From Abyssicoccus albus (GTDB lineage: Bacteria; Bacillota; Bacilli; Staphylococcales; Abyssicoccaceae), in contig NZ_RKRK01000003.1 in assembly GCF_003815035.1 (NCBI RefSeq), positions 62,001 to 126,000 of the forward strand: a stretch of DNA of 64,000 nucleotides, written 5' to 3'. The notes below the pieces were generated by a model. The model saw only the letters and a list, made by a program, of their open reading frames with translations, searched no databases and was not told the origin of the DNA. How positions within the stretch are numbered: position 1 is the first letter of the stretch; each line of letters begins with the position of its first letter. The position numbers and the translations under genes were made by a program. Of this stretch, positions 28,619-39,027 are shown piece after piece.

Positions 28619-29471
28619 ATATGTGATCTCTTAATAACTTTAATGCTTCATCAATTCTTGGGGTTGGTCTATTTAAAATATCTGGGTCTAGCACATAGAC
28701 TTTATCATTTTGTACTGCCTTAATTTTTTTCAAAGCCTTGTTTCCTTGAATATCGTTCATTAAATCTTCTTCTGTTATATCAGAAGCATGCAAATATATA
28801 TCTGGATTTTTTTCAATCAAACTCTCTAACGCAATCGATTGCCACCCTTTAAGGTCTTCGTATATATTTTTCGCTTTTAATTGAGCAATCATATCGTGAT
28901 GTAATGTTTCACTACCAGATGTATATCGTTCAGGCTCTAAGGAAACTTCATAATACACTCTAGTCATTGTATCCGATGAAGGAATATCATCTAACACTGC
29001 TTGTACTTGTGATTTTGTCTCTTCTACTAATTGTTCTGATTTATCAGTACGATCAAAAGGCGTAGCGACTTGATTGAACGTGTCATATACTTCATCAATC
29101 GTTGTCGCATCGTCCACCGTAATGATTTCAACGCCTTCTTTTTTCAACTGATCTAATACTTTTTGTTGGGTTGGGTATGCAATTTCATGCGTTACGATGT
29201 GCGTAGGCTTCAATTTCAATAATGCCTCAGCATTTAATTCGTACGTATTAAATTGCGGGAGTGATTGAACATCTTTCGGATAGTCATCTTGATCAGTTAC
29301 ACCGACAACCGATGTGCCTAAATCAAGTGCATAAAGTATTTCAGTATTGCTCGGCATAAGCGAAATGATTCTATAGGATTCATCTGATGTCGTTGATTCC
29401 TTGGATGGGTTACAGCCAACAATGAACAAACAAATTAATAAGCCTATTAGATATAATCGGAACCTTCGCAT
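28605..29471 (-). CDS. BtuF/FepB-like substrate-binding lipoprotein
   Basis: The ligand-binding partner of the adjacent permease. A signal peptide ends in the lipobox VGC near residue 19. The mature part has the helical-backbone fold expected of class III binding proteins, starting RIISLMPSNTEILYALDLG, as in cobalamin/vitamin B12 binders. The ATG follows the argS stop with no gap, so its translation probably depends on ribosomes leaving argS. Ligand specificity is inferred only. Confidence 0.85.
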   Translation of the reverse strand: MRRFRLYLIGLLICLFIVGCNPSKESTTSDESYRIISLMPSNTEILYALDLGTSVVGVTDQDDYPKDVQSLPQFNTYELNAEALLKLKPTHIVTHEIAYPTQQKVLDQLKKEGVEIITVDDATTIDEVYDTFNQVATPFDRTDKSEQLVEETKSQVQAVLDDIPSSDTMTRVYYEVSLEPERYTSGSETLHHDMIAQLKAKNIYEDLKGWQSIALESLIEKNPDIYLHASDITEEDLMNDIQGNKALKKIKAVQNDKVYVLDPDILNRPTPRIDEALKLLRDHIYEAS

Positions 29472-31115
29472 TTACATTTCCTCCGGTGCTTCAATTCCTA
29501 CGAGCATTAATGCATTACTCAACGTCTGACGAACCGCTTCGATCATATATATATAAGCATCTGTTAATGCTTTGTCATCTGATAATACTTTCTCCGCATT
29601 ATAGAATTTATGGAATTTACTTGCTAACTCTTGTACATAATTCGTCATACGATGAGGTTCACGACGATCCGCAGCTAGCTCAATGACTTCACCGAAGTTG
29701 GCAACGGCCATCATTAAATCAATAGCTTTGTCATGCGTAATAAGGGATAAATCAACGCCTTCTTTGACCCCTTCAGATTGCTTCAAAATAGAACAAATTC
29801 TAGCATGCGCATACTGTGCATAATATACTGGATTATCATTTGATTTAGATAGTGCTAAATCTAAATCAAAATCAAAATGAGAGTCACTTGAACGCATGAC
29901 TAAGAAGTATCTCGCTGCATCGACACCGACTTCTTGGACTAAGTCGCGAAGTGTATATGTCTTTCCAGTTCGTTTACTCATTTTCACTTCTTCACCGTCT
30001 TTAATTAATCGAACAACTTGCATGATGATGATCTCTAATGCTTCTTTATCGTATCCTGAAGTCTCCATGCTAGCTTTTAAACGTGCTTGATATCCATGAT
30101 GATCTGCACCGAGTAAATCAATCAATTTATCATAACCACGTGACATCTTATTATTATGATATGAAATATCTGGTGTGAAATAAGTGTACGAACCATCACT
30201 TTTAATCAATACTCTATCTTTATCATCACCAAACTCTGTCGTCTTAAGCCATAACGCACCATCTTCTTCATACGTATAGCCGTTTTCTTTTAATTTCTCA
30301 ACCGTTGGGTTGATCACATTGTCTTCATATAAACTTGTTTCGTAAAACCATGAATCATATTCAACTCTGAATTTTTCAAGGTCTTCTTTTAATTCATTCA
30401 TTAAATATTTCACACCAATATCTTTAAACATTAATAAACGCTCAGATTCGTCCATCTCTTTGTATTCTGGATGTTCATTCGCTAATCGACGACCGAGCTC
30501 TGTAATTTCTTTACCACGGTAGCCATCTTCTGGCATCTCTTTCGACTCACCTAATGCCTCAAAGTATCTGACGTTAATTGATGTAGCTAAGTTATTGATT
30601 TGATTCCCTGCATCATTAATATAGTATTCCTTATCTACATCATACCCACCGTAGTTCATAATACGTGCCAGAGAGTCACCAACTGCCGCATTACGTGCAT
30701 GTCCTATATGTAATGTTCCCGTCGGGTTCGCTGACACGAACTCAAGTAATACGCGGTCTTTATCTTGTGGTCTCTTACCATATTGTGTACCTTCTGAAAT
30801 GACTGTCTTCAATACATCTTGTAAAAATGATTTATCCATTGTGAAGTTAATAAACCCTGGTCCAGCGACTGAAATTTGCTCAATATTTGCTTTATGTTGA
30901 TCAATCGATTCGACAATTTTTGATGCGATATTTCTCGGGTTATCTTTTAACTGTTTTGTTAATATCATTGCGATATTCGTTGCATAATCTCCATGTGTTG
31001 GATCTTTCGGTGTTTCAATCTTAATATCATCCACTTCATCCACGTTAAATTCAGAAATAATCGTTTCTTTTAATACTAATTTTAAGTTCTCTTTTAGTTG
31101 TTCAGTATAAGTCAT
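29472..31115 (-). CDS. argS: Arginyl-tRNA synthetase
   Basis: Charges tRNA-Arg with arginine. A class I synthetase with [18 protein letters not shown] (HIGH motif near residue 132) and [16 protein letters not shown] (KMSK motif) near 375. The N-terminal Add-1 domain and C-terminal DALR anticodon-binding domain complete 547 residues. AAAGGAG precedes the ATG. The start overlaps the ywiB stop (TAATG), as in related genomes. The btuF-like gene begins immediately after the stop. Confidence 0.97.
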   Translation of the reverse strand: MTYTEQLKENLKLVLKETIISEFNVDEVDDIKIETPKDPTHGDYATNIAMILTKQLKDNPRNIASKIVESIDQHKANIEQISVAGPGFINFTMDKSFLQDVLKTVISEGTQYGKRPQDKDRVLLEFVSANPTGTLHIGHARNAAVGDSLARIMNYGGYDVDKEYYINDAGNQINNLATSINVRYFEALGESKEMPEDGYRGKEITELGRRLANEHPEYKEMDESERLLMFKDIGVKYLMNELKEDLEKFRVEYDSWFYETSLYEDNVINPTVEKLKENGYTYEEDGALWLKTTEFGDDKDRVLIKSDGSYTYFTPDISYHNNKMSRGYDKLIDLLGADHHGYQARLKASMETSGYDKEALEIIIMQVVRLIKDGEEVKMSKRTGKTYTLRDLVQEVGVDAARYFLVMRSSDSHFDFDLDLALSKSNDNPVYYAQYAHARICSILKQSEGVKEGVDLSLITHDKAIDLMMAVANFGEVIELAADRREPHRMTNYVQELASKFHKFYNAEKVLSDDKALTDAYIYMIEAVRQTLSNALMLVGIEAPEEM

Positions 31116-31525
31116 TATGATTGCTCCTTTAATTGAAATAATATGTGATGATTTGAAATAATTTCATCTCTTTCATATAAGTCATACTTAATCTCTATTA
31201 CGCTCTCGTTCTCTCGCTGTTTTATCAACACATCATGCGTATAAATTTTAATCGGAATTTTATACGATGTATAATGATAGAACGTTTCGTAGTAATGCCC
31301 TGGTTCGAATAACAGTTTAACATTCATTTGTCCTGAACGATTCATCCTGACAGATTGATCACCTATCACAAGGACGACATCCGTAGTATCTTGATCAAGC
31401 CTTTCTTCATACTGAATAAACTTTTTTCGACCAGATTTCATCGTTGCGAAATAGTTCGATTGTTGTATCTCTTCTTCACCATCTTGCTCAATCTTTGATG
31501 TGAGCGTTAATTCAAGTTCCCTCAT
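31115..31525 (-). CDS. ywiB: DUF1934 family beta-barrel protein (YwiB-like)
   Basis: A small cytosolic protein of about 136 residues, of the calycin-like DUF1934 family found next to argS in many Firmicutes. Function unknown. It is rich in beta-strand segments ([33 protein letters not shown]). The start at 31525 is chosen because AAGAGG lies eight bases upstream; the upstream ATG at 31546 has no better site. Its stop overlaps the argS start, suggesting coupled translation. Confidence 0.82.
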   Translation of the reverse strand: MRELELTLTSKIEQDGEEEIQQSNYFATMKSGRKKFIQYEERLDQDTTDVVLVIGDQSVRMNRSGQMNVKLLFEPGHYYETFYHYTSYKIPIKIYTHDVLIKQRENESVIEIKYDLYERDEIISNHHILFQLKEQS

Positions 31526-31560
31526 GACACTCGCCTCTTTAATCACTAAAACAATTACGA

Positions 31561-31594
31561 AAAGGTCGAATGCATACGGATGTGCACTCGACCT
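31561..31594 (-). terminator. Terminator of the HD hydrolase-ywhD transcript
   Basis: AAGGTCGA and TCGACCTT flank an imperfectly paired centre. On the minus strand TTTT follows. Confidence 0.7.
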
Positions 31595-31659
31595 TATCTG
31601 TCCTAGCTAATATTATATAGCTATCTTAATTTTATAATGATTTAACTAATTAATCAATA

Positions 31660-32157
31660 TCAATTTAATGCTTGTTTTAATTCATGAGACGCGCGTTCAT
31701 ACATCTCTTCATCATGGTCGATTAAAAATGTCTTAAGCAATGGTTTTAAACGCTTCGGCAGATTTTCTAAGTTTATTTGATGTTTCATCGACTGGTCCAT
31801 CGCATTGACATGCTCATGCATCAATTTGTAGCCTCGTTTTTTCTCTTTATTGACTAGCATATAACAACATGTAACACCAGCATAGTATGGTCCTTCTGGG
31901 CCTCGTTCAGTCGTCACCCAGACTAGATAATATTCTAAACCACCACTCGCGGCCTCTTTATCTGCCACCCATTTGACACGCTGTTCTACCTCTGCACGAG
32001 CATGTAATCCTCCCATATCAATAAATACATCTTCATTTGCTACATCGATGAAAACCGGTGCTACGTTTTCTAAACTGATTGATCCAGCATTTGTTCCTTT
32101 ATGGCCACCGAGTGGGTCGTTTTTGATAATGTTAAATTGAAATCCTTGACTCATCAT
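31660..32157 (-). CDS. ywhD: YwhD family protein
   Basis: A conserved Firmicutes protein of 165 residues with no assigned activity. The family pattern is clear: FNIIKNDPLGGHKGTNAGS near the start and WVTTERGPEGPYYAGVTCCYM in the middle. AAGGAGG lies just upstream; a second ATG at 32154 is equally possible. It follows the HD hydrolase gene by eight bases, a pairing seen in related genomes. A rho-independent terminator follows. Confidence 0.88.
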   Translation of the reverse strand: MMSQGFQFNIIKNDPLGGHKGTNAGSISLENVAPVFIDVANEDVFIDMGGLHARAEVEQRVKWVADKEAASGGLEYYLVWVTTERGPEGPYYAGVTCCYMLVNKEKKRGYKLMHEHVNAMDQSMKHQINLENLPKRLKPLLKTFLIDHDEEMYERASHELKQALN

Positions 32158-32165
32158 AATCCTCC

Positions 32166-33464
32166 TTAATGTAGTTCATTGAGTAAGTTTAATATTTTAG
32201 TTTTGATTGATTCATCTTGAATGTTCATAATCTTTTCTTTCGGATAGTACAATTTGAAATCTTGTCTTTTCTTACCCGTTATTGAGTTAATGATTACCGA
32301 TTGCGAACTAATTTCTTTGATTTTTTTGTTTCTTGATAATAGATGAATCGGCTTACGATTAGACTTAGAACCTGGTCTATCATAATCATACGGTAAGTCC
32401 GAATATGAATCTGAGAAGAAATAATACTCTGGATTAATTCCTGCTTGCTCAAATAACTCTGTTAATTCCATGATTGTAATTTGCGATCCATCAAATGGTA
32501 AGTATTTGAATAGGTCTCGATGAACAAAGCGTCTCGCTAAATCACTTAATATCTCATCGTCTTCCTCAATCCACTCTTGTAAATAATAATATATAACTGC
32601 TTCATCAAGACGAATATAATCTTTGACTGATACATTTTCATTGAAGAATGGTAATAAATGTTTAGGTATTGTGTTAAATGCATAGCCTTGTTGATAAAGT
32701 TGTTTCGCTCGCTTCAATACAAGATTCAAGATGACTTCTCCACCACGGCTCACCGGATGGAAATACACTTGCCAATACATTTGATAACGACTCATCAAAT
32801 AGTCCTCAACTGCATGCATTCCACTTTCTTTAATGACTATCTCCTCTTCAGTCGGTCGCATCACTCTTAAAATCCGTTCCATATCGAAGCTACCGTAACT
32901 CACACCTGTATAAAAAGCATCACGCTGTAAATAATCCATACGATCAGCATCGATCTGACTTGAGATCATCGAAATCAACAATTTATCTTTATGCGTTTTA
33001 TCAATAATCGATGCAACTTCAGCAGGGAAACTTTCATGAACTGTGCTCAATACACGGTTCACTTCAGTCTCTCCTATAATAATATCATTCGTAAATTGTT
33101 CGTGGTTCGTATTAAAAATTTTCTCGAAACTATGAGAAAATGGACCGTGCCCAATATCATGCAATAACGCAGCGCATAAAGCGACTAAACGGTTGTCAGA
33201 GTTCCATGTATCACGGCCTTCGAAGTTTTCGTCAATCATACGTCGCACAATTTCATAAACACCTAACGAATGGTTGAAACGACTATGTTCTGCTGTATGA
33301 AATGTTAAGTATAACGTGCCCAGTTGCTTAATTCGTCTTAACCGTTGGAATTCTTTCGTCTTAATTAAATCCCATATCACCTGGTCTCTTACATGGATAT
33401 GACGATGTATTGGATCTTTGAATACTTTTTCTTCGAGCATTTTTTTATTTTTATATAATTCCAT
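32166..33464 (-). CDS. HD-domain phosphohydrolase (YwfO-like dNTPase family)
   Basis: A metal-dependent phosphohydrolase of about 432 residues, related to dNTP triphosphohydrolases. The HD motif is in CAALLHDIGHGPFSHSFE near residue 80, preceded by RLRRIKQLG and HSLGVYEIVRRM with the first metal histidine. The DADRMDYLQRD segment near 180 provides the last aspartate. The start at 33464 (MELYKNKK) is preferred over 33533 because AGGACGG lies upstream and the family starts there. Exact substrates are not shown by sequence. Confidence 0.87.
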   Translation of the reverse strand: MELYKNKKMLEEKVFKDPIHRHIHVRDQVIWDLIKTKEFQRLRRIKQLGTLYLTFHTAEHSRFNHSLGVYEIVRRMIDENFEGRDTWNSDNRLVALCAALLHDIGHGPFSHSFEKIFNTNHEQFTNDIIIGETEVNRVLSTVHESFPAEVASIIDKTHKDKLLISMISSQIDADRMDYLQRDAFYTGVSYGSFDMERILRVMRPTEEEIVIKESGMHAVEDYLMSRYQMYWQVYFHPVSRGGEVILNLVLKRAKQLYQQGYAFNTIPKHLLPFFNENVSVKDYIRLDEAVIYYYLQEWIEEDDEILSDLARRFVHRDLFKYLPFDGSQITIMELTELFEQAGINPEYYFFSDSYSDLPYDYDRPGSKSNRKPIHLLSRNKKIKEISSQSVIINSITGKKRQDFKLYYPKEKIMNIQDESIKTKILNLLNELH

Positions 33465-33527
33465 CCGCTTAAACCGTCCTATTTGTTGATAATTCAATTT
33501 TACACAGAACATCATGATTTGTAAAAA

Positions 33528-33549
33528 AGACACTACTTAAGTAGTGTCT
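33528..33549 (-). terminator. Terminator of the ATP-grasp/GNAT pair
   Basis: AGACACTACTT and AAGTAGTGTCT form a perfect palindrome, followed on the minus strand by TTTTTT. Confidence 0.8.
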
Positions 33550-33560
33550 CATAATACTTT

Positions 33561-34676
33561 TTAACCTTCAATTTTTTTAAGAATTGGTGTAGCGACTGCA
33601 GTCGATAATGTGTTAAAAATCATCCAACTCAATTTTGGTAACAGCTTCAGGTGATCGTACTTAACCATATGATACTCTAGATGTGGACGTGCTCCACGAG
33701 CCTTCTTATAATCTTTAGCTCCCGCCGAATTATTGATTAACACGTTCTGTTCATCACTATACTTAAACAATAAAGACGAAATCATAAAATATAATCCTTT
33801 AATATGGTCAACATACCCGAAGTACAATGGTGCGATTGTTTCATCATTGTTGCAAATCCCCATAAACGCAATGATTTCATCTTGATCCTTAATGCACCAT
33901 ATATCAATTAAGTTATTCTCATATAATGCTTCAAAGTAATACTGCGTATACATCGGATTGTATTTCGAGTATTTATTTAAATATATATCTTGATATAATA
34001 GATGCATTTTAGATAAGTCTTTACGATCTACATAATTCGAAATGGCATAACCACTTTTTTTCAACTTCTTGAAGTCTTTCTTTTTATCTTTGCGTTCGTT
34101 TTTTGTATGCTTTTCATCAGGATCGTACAAGAAAACCATCCTAGAGATTTGCTTGTTGAATGCCAATTGCTCTAACTGTTCGATATACATACCATCACGA
34201 TGTTCAGTCATCGTTCTAAACATGATCATATGCTGTGGAAACTTTTCTGCCACCGCTTCAGTGATTGCTTCTATGTTTACAAATTGATAATGATCATATA
34301 AAGTCGTAGACGTAAAACTTGGATAGATTGTGACCGTCTTTAACTGTGAAAACTTTAAGATTGAACCCGCAATCTTTATCATAGCTGATCCTAATCGATG
34401 GGCTATTTTCGGCATATTCACTTTCAGAAATTCTTCTTCCGTCTCAAGGACAAATTGTCCATATAGTGAATTAATCCATGTATCATTGTAATTCCGCTGA
34501 CTGACTGACACAGGTACTAATTGATCTTCAATATGAAGTACGAGTAATTCTGCACTCACGTTTTTTATACATTGATCAAGCTCATTCATCCATAATTTCA
34601 ACTGTGGTTTCATCCAATGTAACTGTTTCGATACATGTTGCCACTCAATTTGTTCATACTGACTATACCACTTCAT
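33561..34676 (-). CDS. GNAT/FemAB-like acyltransferase of unknown substrate
   Basis: A soluble protein of about 371 residues. The C-terminal half resembles the acetyltransferase-like domain of BioF2/FemAB-type proteins: MHLLYQDIYLNKYSKY near residue 240, then EIIAFMGICNNDETIAPLYFGY and NVLINNSAGAKDYKKARGARP. The N-terminal half is unrecognised. The start at 34676 follows AAAGGGGAAC. It lies 13 bases after an ATP-grasp gene on the same strand and ends at a terminator, so the two form a unit. A ligase plus an acyltransferase suggests synthesis of a modified small molecule or surface component. Confidence 0.65.
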   Translation of the reverse strand: MKWYSQYEQIEWQHVSKQLHWMKPQLKLWMNELDQCIKNVSAELLVLHIEDQLVPVSVSQRNYNDTWINSLYGQFVLETEEEFLKVNMPKIAHRLGSAMIKIAGSILKFSQLKTVTIYPSFTSTTLYDHYQFVNIEAITEAVAEKFPQHMIMFRTMTEHRDGMYIEQLEQLAFNKQISRMVFLYDPDEKHTKNERKDKKKDFKKLKKSGYAISNYVDRKDLSKMHLLYQDIYLNKYSKYNPMYTQYYFEALYENNLIDIWCIKDQDEIIAFMGICNNDETIAPLYFGYVDHIKGLYFMISSLLFKYSDEQNVLINNSAGAKDYKKARGARPHLEYHMVKYDHLKLLPKLSWMIFNTLSTAVATPILKKIEG

Positions 34677-34689
34677 GCAAAGTTCCCCT

Positions 34690-35805
34690 TTATATAACCT
34701 CTTTATCTCCATTCCATTCGATATCTTCTGTCGTGACAACATTTATTTTACGCTTTTTCGTACGGGCTTCTAACCACCAACCCGCACCACACTTTAATTG
34801 TTCAAAGAATATCGCTTTATCTTCTGGATGCCAAAATACGTCTTTACCATATTTCAACTTATCAAATGAAGAACGTTTTGGTTGCTTCATAAAATTAAAA
34901 AATGATACGAAAACAAGTTGACGTGTCTCATAGCGTGGTGTCGATTGTTTTAATTTCCATACTTCTTTTCTCATAAACAATGCACCATTCGTCGCTCTTG
35001 GATTACACTCAATAAAGTAATACTTTCCATCCACTTCTGATTGAATGACGTCAAATGCGATTTGGTAAGACCAATTTAACGCTTTAATTAGATCATTAAT
35101 AATTTGGCATAATTCTACATTTTGGTCAGACTTAAAATGCGTTGATGCGTTGTAAGATTCTTGACTATTAGATAAGTATAACGCAGTAGATAATGCTTCT
35201 CCCTCATACGCCATCGAGTATGAACACCATTCAGTGCCCGATATAAATTGTTGCACTAAGAATGGATAGTCTATTTGTTGAGTATTCATAAGCTCTTCTC
35301 TCGACACTTTACGTACAGATTGTCCAAATCTCGTGAATGCTTGCTTAATAATAAATTCATCACCTGATTGTTCACTTAAAAATTTCTCTAAATCAAGTCT
35401 TGTTTGAACAAATTTAGTGCATGGGACGTTAAACCCTAAATTGGATAAAATTTTAGAGAAATTATATTTATTATGCATACTGAGCACTTTATTGAAATCT
35501 TCCACCCATACATCTACATCAAGCCTATCTCTAAATTCAGATAAATAAAATGATTCTTCATTTAAGGGAATAATCACGTCGATTTTGTAATATCTACAAA
35601 TCGCATTAATATCATCGATGTATCCTTCAATATCAAATCGTGGAGCTCTCGTTTTAACAAAGCCACTTAAAAACTTTGAACGTTTGACACTCACCTTCGA
35701 TGTTGAATCCGTTGCCCATACACTTCGGCCTAATTTCACTTGTTGTTGGATTACTTCATATGCTATCGGTGCGCGACTTCCGGTAATCAATACACGTTCA
35801 ATCAT
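34690..35805 (-). CDS. ATP-grasp domain protein
   Basis: A 371-residue ATP-dependent carboxylate-amine/thiol ligase. The N-terminal pre-ATP-grasp lobe starts RVLITGSRAPIAYEVIQQ. The ATP-grasp lobes follow with FIIKQAFTRFGQSVRKV near residue 155, PFLVQQFISGTEWCSYS near 185 and the metal-binding YYFIECNPRATNGALF near 265. It resembles the CarB-like uncharacterised ligases and not any specific amino-acid ligase I can name. The GNAT gene follows at once. The acceptor and product are unknown. Confidence 0.75.
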   Translation of the reverse strand: MIERVLITGSRAPIAYEVIQQQVKLGRSVWATDSTSKVSVKRSKFLSGFVKTRAPRFDIEGYIDDINAICRYYKIDVIIPLNEESFYLSEFRDRLDVDVWVEDFNKVLSMHNKYNFSKILSNLGFNVPCTKFVQTRLDLEKFLSEQSGDEFIIKQAFTRFGQSVRKVSREELMNTQQIDYPFLVQQFISGTEWCSYSMAYEGEALSTALYLSNSQESYNASTHFKSDQNVELCQIINDLIKALNWSYQIAFDVIQSEVDGKYYFIECNPRATNGALFMRKEVWKLKQSTPRYETRQLVFVSFFNFMKQPKRSSFDKLKYGKDVFWHPEDKAIFFEQLKCGAGWWLEARTKKRKINVVTTEDIEWNGDKEVI

Positions 35806-35892
35806 TGATAAGCCCCCTCATTTATTACTTTATCTGTTATCTATTTCACTTTACCATTTGATTATTAATCCTATGTAAATTAAATATTAAAA

Positions 35893-35929
35893 ATGAGGTA
35901 AATTATTCTACTTGAATAATTTACCTCAT
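35893..35929 (-). terminator. Terminator of the lipL-DUF1450 transcript
   Basis: ATGAGGTAAATTATTC and GAATAATTTACCTCAT are 16-base arms with a five-base loop. The minus strand continues with TTTTTAATATTT. Confidence 0.85.
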
Positions 35930-35941
35930 CGTTTATCAATA

Positions 35942-36271
35942 TTAACTTTTCGTTCTTCGTTCTTTCAATTTAGCCTCTTGTTCTTCTAATCGGCGTTTAC
36001 GTTCTTCATTTCTTTTTTTCAACCTTGCTTCTTCTTCTGGGTCTCTCTTTTGTTGTAATCGATGTTCTACTTTTTCTAACAATTCTTCTTCTGTTTTCGC
36101 TGCGAGTGGTCTATTATTTACGAATGCGAATGTTTTCTTACGCCCAGGACCACAATAAGATTGGCATCCGATGACATATTCTGCATCTGGGTCTAATTTT
36201 TTAAGCTTTGGTAATAACGAATGTACATTCACTGCTTGACAGTCATCACATATAAAAATCTCATTCTTCAT
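35942..36271 (-). CDS. DUF1450 (YuzB-like) family protein with charged coiled-coil tail
   Basis: A small cytosolic protein of 109 residues. The N-terminal 70 residues match the DUF1450/YuzB family, with CDDCQ near residue 8 and [17 protein letters not shown] near 36-52; these cysteines resemble a redox or metal site. The remaining 40 residues are almost only Glu, Lys and Arg and should form a long helix. It overlaps lipL by four bases (ATGA), so it is probably translationally coupled. Function unknown. Confidence 0.78.
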   Translation of the reverse strand: MKNEIFICDDCQAVNVHSLLPKLKKLDPDAEYVIGCQSYCGPGRKKTFAFVNNRPLAAKTEEELLEKVEHRLQQKRDPEEEARLKKRNEERKRRLEEQEAKLKERRTKS

Positions 36272-37089
36272 TCGCCCACCCCTTTCTTTATCATTTTTTC
36301 ATTACGTTTTAAAACACGGTCATAGTAATACTCGAATCGATCAATTTCATGGCTTGATAATGGTTGATTTAACAACTTGGAGCCATTTGATTTCATTGTA
36401 ATTAACAATTCCATCATCATATCCATCGCTGTTAATTCAGTGCCTAGCAATTCATTTAATGAAGCCATCTGCGTTGGGTCGATATTGGGATAATTCTCTT
36501 GACTGGATTTATCCGTTGCACGGCGATAAAATTCTCGCATCAATCGCGCTCGATCACTTCCTGAGCCTGATACACATAAATATATTTGTACAGCGATGGC
36601 ATTCTTAATTCTTCGTTGTGAAATCCCTGCAAATTTTTTGCCGTGAATTGATAAATCATAATCTCCTGGGCAATAACTCTGTTCAATTATTTTCGCATCA
36701 ATAGGGAGTTTGTACTTCGACAATGTCGATTGAATTAGGTCATACATCATTTCATACCCGTCATCAATGGATACTTCAAATCCACCAGGTATAATCAAGG
36801 ACACGTTAAGCACCCCATCATCTAAAACGACACCAAGTCCTCCAGAATTCCTTACGATATAGTGATACCCTAAAGATTCTAGATATTCTAACCCGTCTTT
36901 TAAATGAGGTAGTCGCGCATCCTTAATACCAAGTACAATCGTATTTTGATGGACCCAACTTCTTATAACACGTTCACTCTCATTCGAGCCAACCATCTCA
37001 CATAACATATCATCATACCCAAACGACTCTAATGGATAATGACCGTATGCGTGATCAATATATCTATATGGATAATTCAAACTGTCCAA
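36268..37089 (-). CDS. lipL: Lipoyl-[GcvH]:protein N-lipoyltransferase (LipL)
   Basis: Transfers octanoyl or lipoyl groups from GcvH to the E2 subunits of 2-oxoacid dehydrogenases. The biotin/lipoate A/B ligase fold is shown by [15 protein letters not shown] and [20 protein letters not shown]. The catalytic cysteine is in [17 protein letters not shown] near residue 147. The 273-residue length and position beside pta match staphylococcal LipL. It begins about ten bases after pta, with which it is probably co-transcribed. Confidence 0.9.
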   Translation of the reverse strand: MDSLNYPYRYIDHAYGHYPLESFGYDDMLCEMVGSNESERVIRSWVHQNTIVLGIKDARLPHLKDGLEYLESLGYHYIVRNSGGLGVVLDDGVLNVSLIIPGGFEVSIDDGYEMMYDLIQSTLSKYKLPIDAKIIEQSYCPGDYDLSIHGKKFAGISQRRIKNAIAVQIYLCVSGSGSDRARLMREFYRRATDKSSQENYPNIDPTQMASLNELLGTELTAMDMMMELLITMKSNGSKLLNQPLSSHEIDRFEYYYDRVLKRNEKMIKKGVGE

Positions 37090-37098
37090 TGGCTCACC

Positions 37099-38079
37099 TT
37101 AGTCTAATGCTTGAGCAGCTGTTAATAAAGTTAAGTTGTAAACATCTTCTTTAGAGCAACCACGTGATAAGTCGTTAACTGGTGCATTTAACCCTTGCAA
37201 AATTGGGCCAATCGCATCATATCCACCAAGACGTTGAGCAATTTTGTAACCGATATTTCCTGCTTCTAAACTCGGGAAGATAAATACATTTGCATCACCT
37301 TGAATGTCTGAATCCGGTGCTTTTTTTTGAGCGACTGACGGAACAAATGCCGCGTCAAATTGGAATTCTCCATCAACAATCATATCAGGGTTCAACTTTT
37401 TAGCATATTCCACTGCATTTCGTACTTTTTCTGTTTCTTCAGTATCAGCCGATCCTTTCGTTGAGAAGCTTAACATCGCAACTTTTGGTGTCATTCCAAA
37501 TGCTTTCGCTGTATTATTTGATTCAACTGCGATTTCAGCTAAGTCTTCAGTGGATAACGTCGGGTTAATCGCGCAATCACCAAAGACATATTGCTCATCA
37601 CCTTTAATCATGAAGAACACACCACTTGTTTTCGATACGCCTTCTTTTGTTTTAATAATTTGAAGCGCAGGTCTTACTGTATCTCCTGTCGAATGTACAG
37701 CTCCAGAAACTAATCCATCTGCTTTTTTCGTATATACAAGCATCGTACCGAAATAATTCACATCATTCAGTAATGTTTCTGCTTTATCCTCGTCAACTTT
37801 TCCTTTACGACGTTCTAATAGGCTTTCTTTTAATTCCGAACGTAATTCACTTGTTTTAGGATCAATAATTTCAATAGACGATACATCGACTGATAATTCA
37901 TTTGCTAACGATTTAACTTTGTCGATATTCCCTAATAAAACAGGTGTCACAATCCCTTCTTCTTTAAGCGTTACAGCTGCACTTAATACTCTTTCGTCTT
38001 CACCCTCTGGTAACACAATCGTTTTTTGCTCGCCGCTTAACTTTTCTTTTAATGTTTCGATTAAACGTAAGTTTGACAT
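37099..38079 (-). CDS. pta: Phosphate acetyltransferase
   Basis: Interconverts acetyl-CoA and acetyl phosphate, feeding the acetate overflow pathway. The 326 residues cover only the catalytic PTA_PTB domain, the short Firmicutes form. Motifs include VLPEGEDERVLSAA near residue 19, DGLVSGAVHSTGDTVRPALQ and LSFSTKGSADTEE. AGGAG precedes the ATG. It starts the pta-lipL-DUF1450 operon and is divergent from hemQ, as in staphylococci. Confidence 0.95.
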   Translation of the reverse strand: MSNLRLIETLKEKLSGEQKTIVLPEGEDERVLSAAVTLKEEGIVTPVLLGNIDKVKSLANELSVDVSSIEIIDPKTSELRSELKESLLERRKGKVDEDKAETLLNDVNYFGTMLVYTKKADGLVSGAVHSTGDTVRPALQIIKTKEGVSKTSGVFFMIKGDEQYVFGDCAINPTLSTEDLAEIAVESNNTAKAFGMTPKVAMLSFSTKGSADTEETEKVRNAVEYAKKLNPDMIVDGEFQFDAAFVPSVAQKKAPDSDIQGDANVFIFPSLEAGNIGYKIAQRLGGYDAIGPILQGLNAPVNDLSRGCSKEDVYNLTLLTAAQALD

Positions 38080-38221
38080 AATATTCTCCTAGCCTTCTTT
38101 CATAAAATAATTGATATATGAATTATAACGAAATTTCATCGAAAATTCATCTCTTTAGGATGAATGTTATACATTTTTACGATATGATGAATGATGAATA
38201 CACTTACAAAGGAGAGATATT

Positions 38222-38971
38222 ATGAACGAAGCAGCAAAAACATTAGACGGTTGGTATAGTTTGCATTTATTTTATGCCATTGACTTTGAAAAGTGGCGTA
38301 CATTAAGTGCCGATGAACAATCAACAATGATCAACGATTTTAACGCTTACTTATCAAGCTTAGAAAAAGTTCACGAATCAAATAAAGGTTCTCACGCATT
38401 TTACAATATTACAGGTCAAAAAGCAGACTTAATGTTATGGCTACTTAGACCAACTATGGATGAATTAAATGCGTTAGAAACAAAATTAAACAAACTTCCA
38501 ATCAGTGACTACTTAATTCCAACATACTCATACGTATCAGTGATTGAATTAAGTAACTACTTAGCGAAAGATTCTGATGAAGACCCATACGAAAACCCAT
38601 ACATTAAAGCAAGACTCTATCCAGAAGTCCCTAGGTCACCTTATGTATGCTTCTATCCAATGGATAAACGACGTGAAGGTAATGACAACTGGTATATGTT
38701 AGATATGGCTGAACGCCGTGAATTAATGAAATCACATGGCATGATCGGCAGAAGTTATGCTGGAATCGTGAAGCAATTCATTACAGGTTCTGTTGGATTC
38801 GATGATTACGAATGGGGCGTCACTTTATTTAGCGATGACATTTTACAATTCAAAAAATTAGTCTATGAAATGAGATTTGATGAAGTCAGCGCACGTTACG
38901 GTGAATTCGGAAGTTTCTTCGTCGGAACATTACTTGATGATGAGAAGTTTAAATCATTAATGCATGTTTAA
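38222..38971 (+). CDS. hemQ: Coproheme decarboxylase (HemQ)
   Basis: Oxidatively decarboxylates coproheme III to heme b, the last step of the Gram-positive heme pathway. A chlorite-dismutase-fold protein of 249 residues with [14 protein letters not shown] at the start, the catalytic tyrosine region [20 protein letters not shown] near residue 145, and the heme-ligating histidine in [14 protein letters not shown] near 175. AAAGGAG precedes the ATG. It is divergent from pta, a conserved arrangement. Confidence 0.95.
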   Translation: MNEAAKTLDGWYSLHLFYAIDFEKWRTLSADEQSTMINDFNAYLSSLEKVHESNKGSHAFYNITGQKADLMLWLLRPTMDELNALETKLNKLPISDYLIPTYSYVSVIELSNYLAKDSDEDPYENPYIKARLYPEVPRSPYVCFYPMDKRREGNDNWYMLDMAERRELMKSHGMIGRSYAGIVKQFITGSVGFDDYEWGVTLFSDDILQFKKLVYEMRFDEVSARYGEFGSFFVGTLLDDEKFKSLMHV

Positions 38972-39027
38972 TTTGTTATTTTGTGGGTATTTAATAATTA
39001 ATTCTAGCAAAAAGTGAGGTTTAACAG

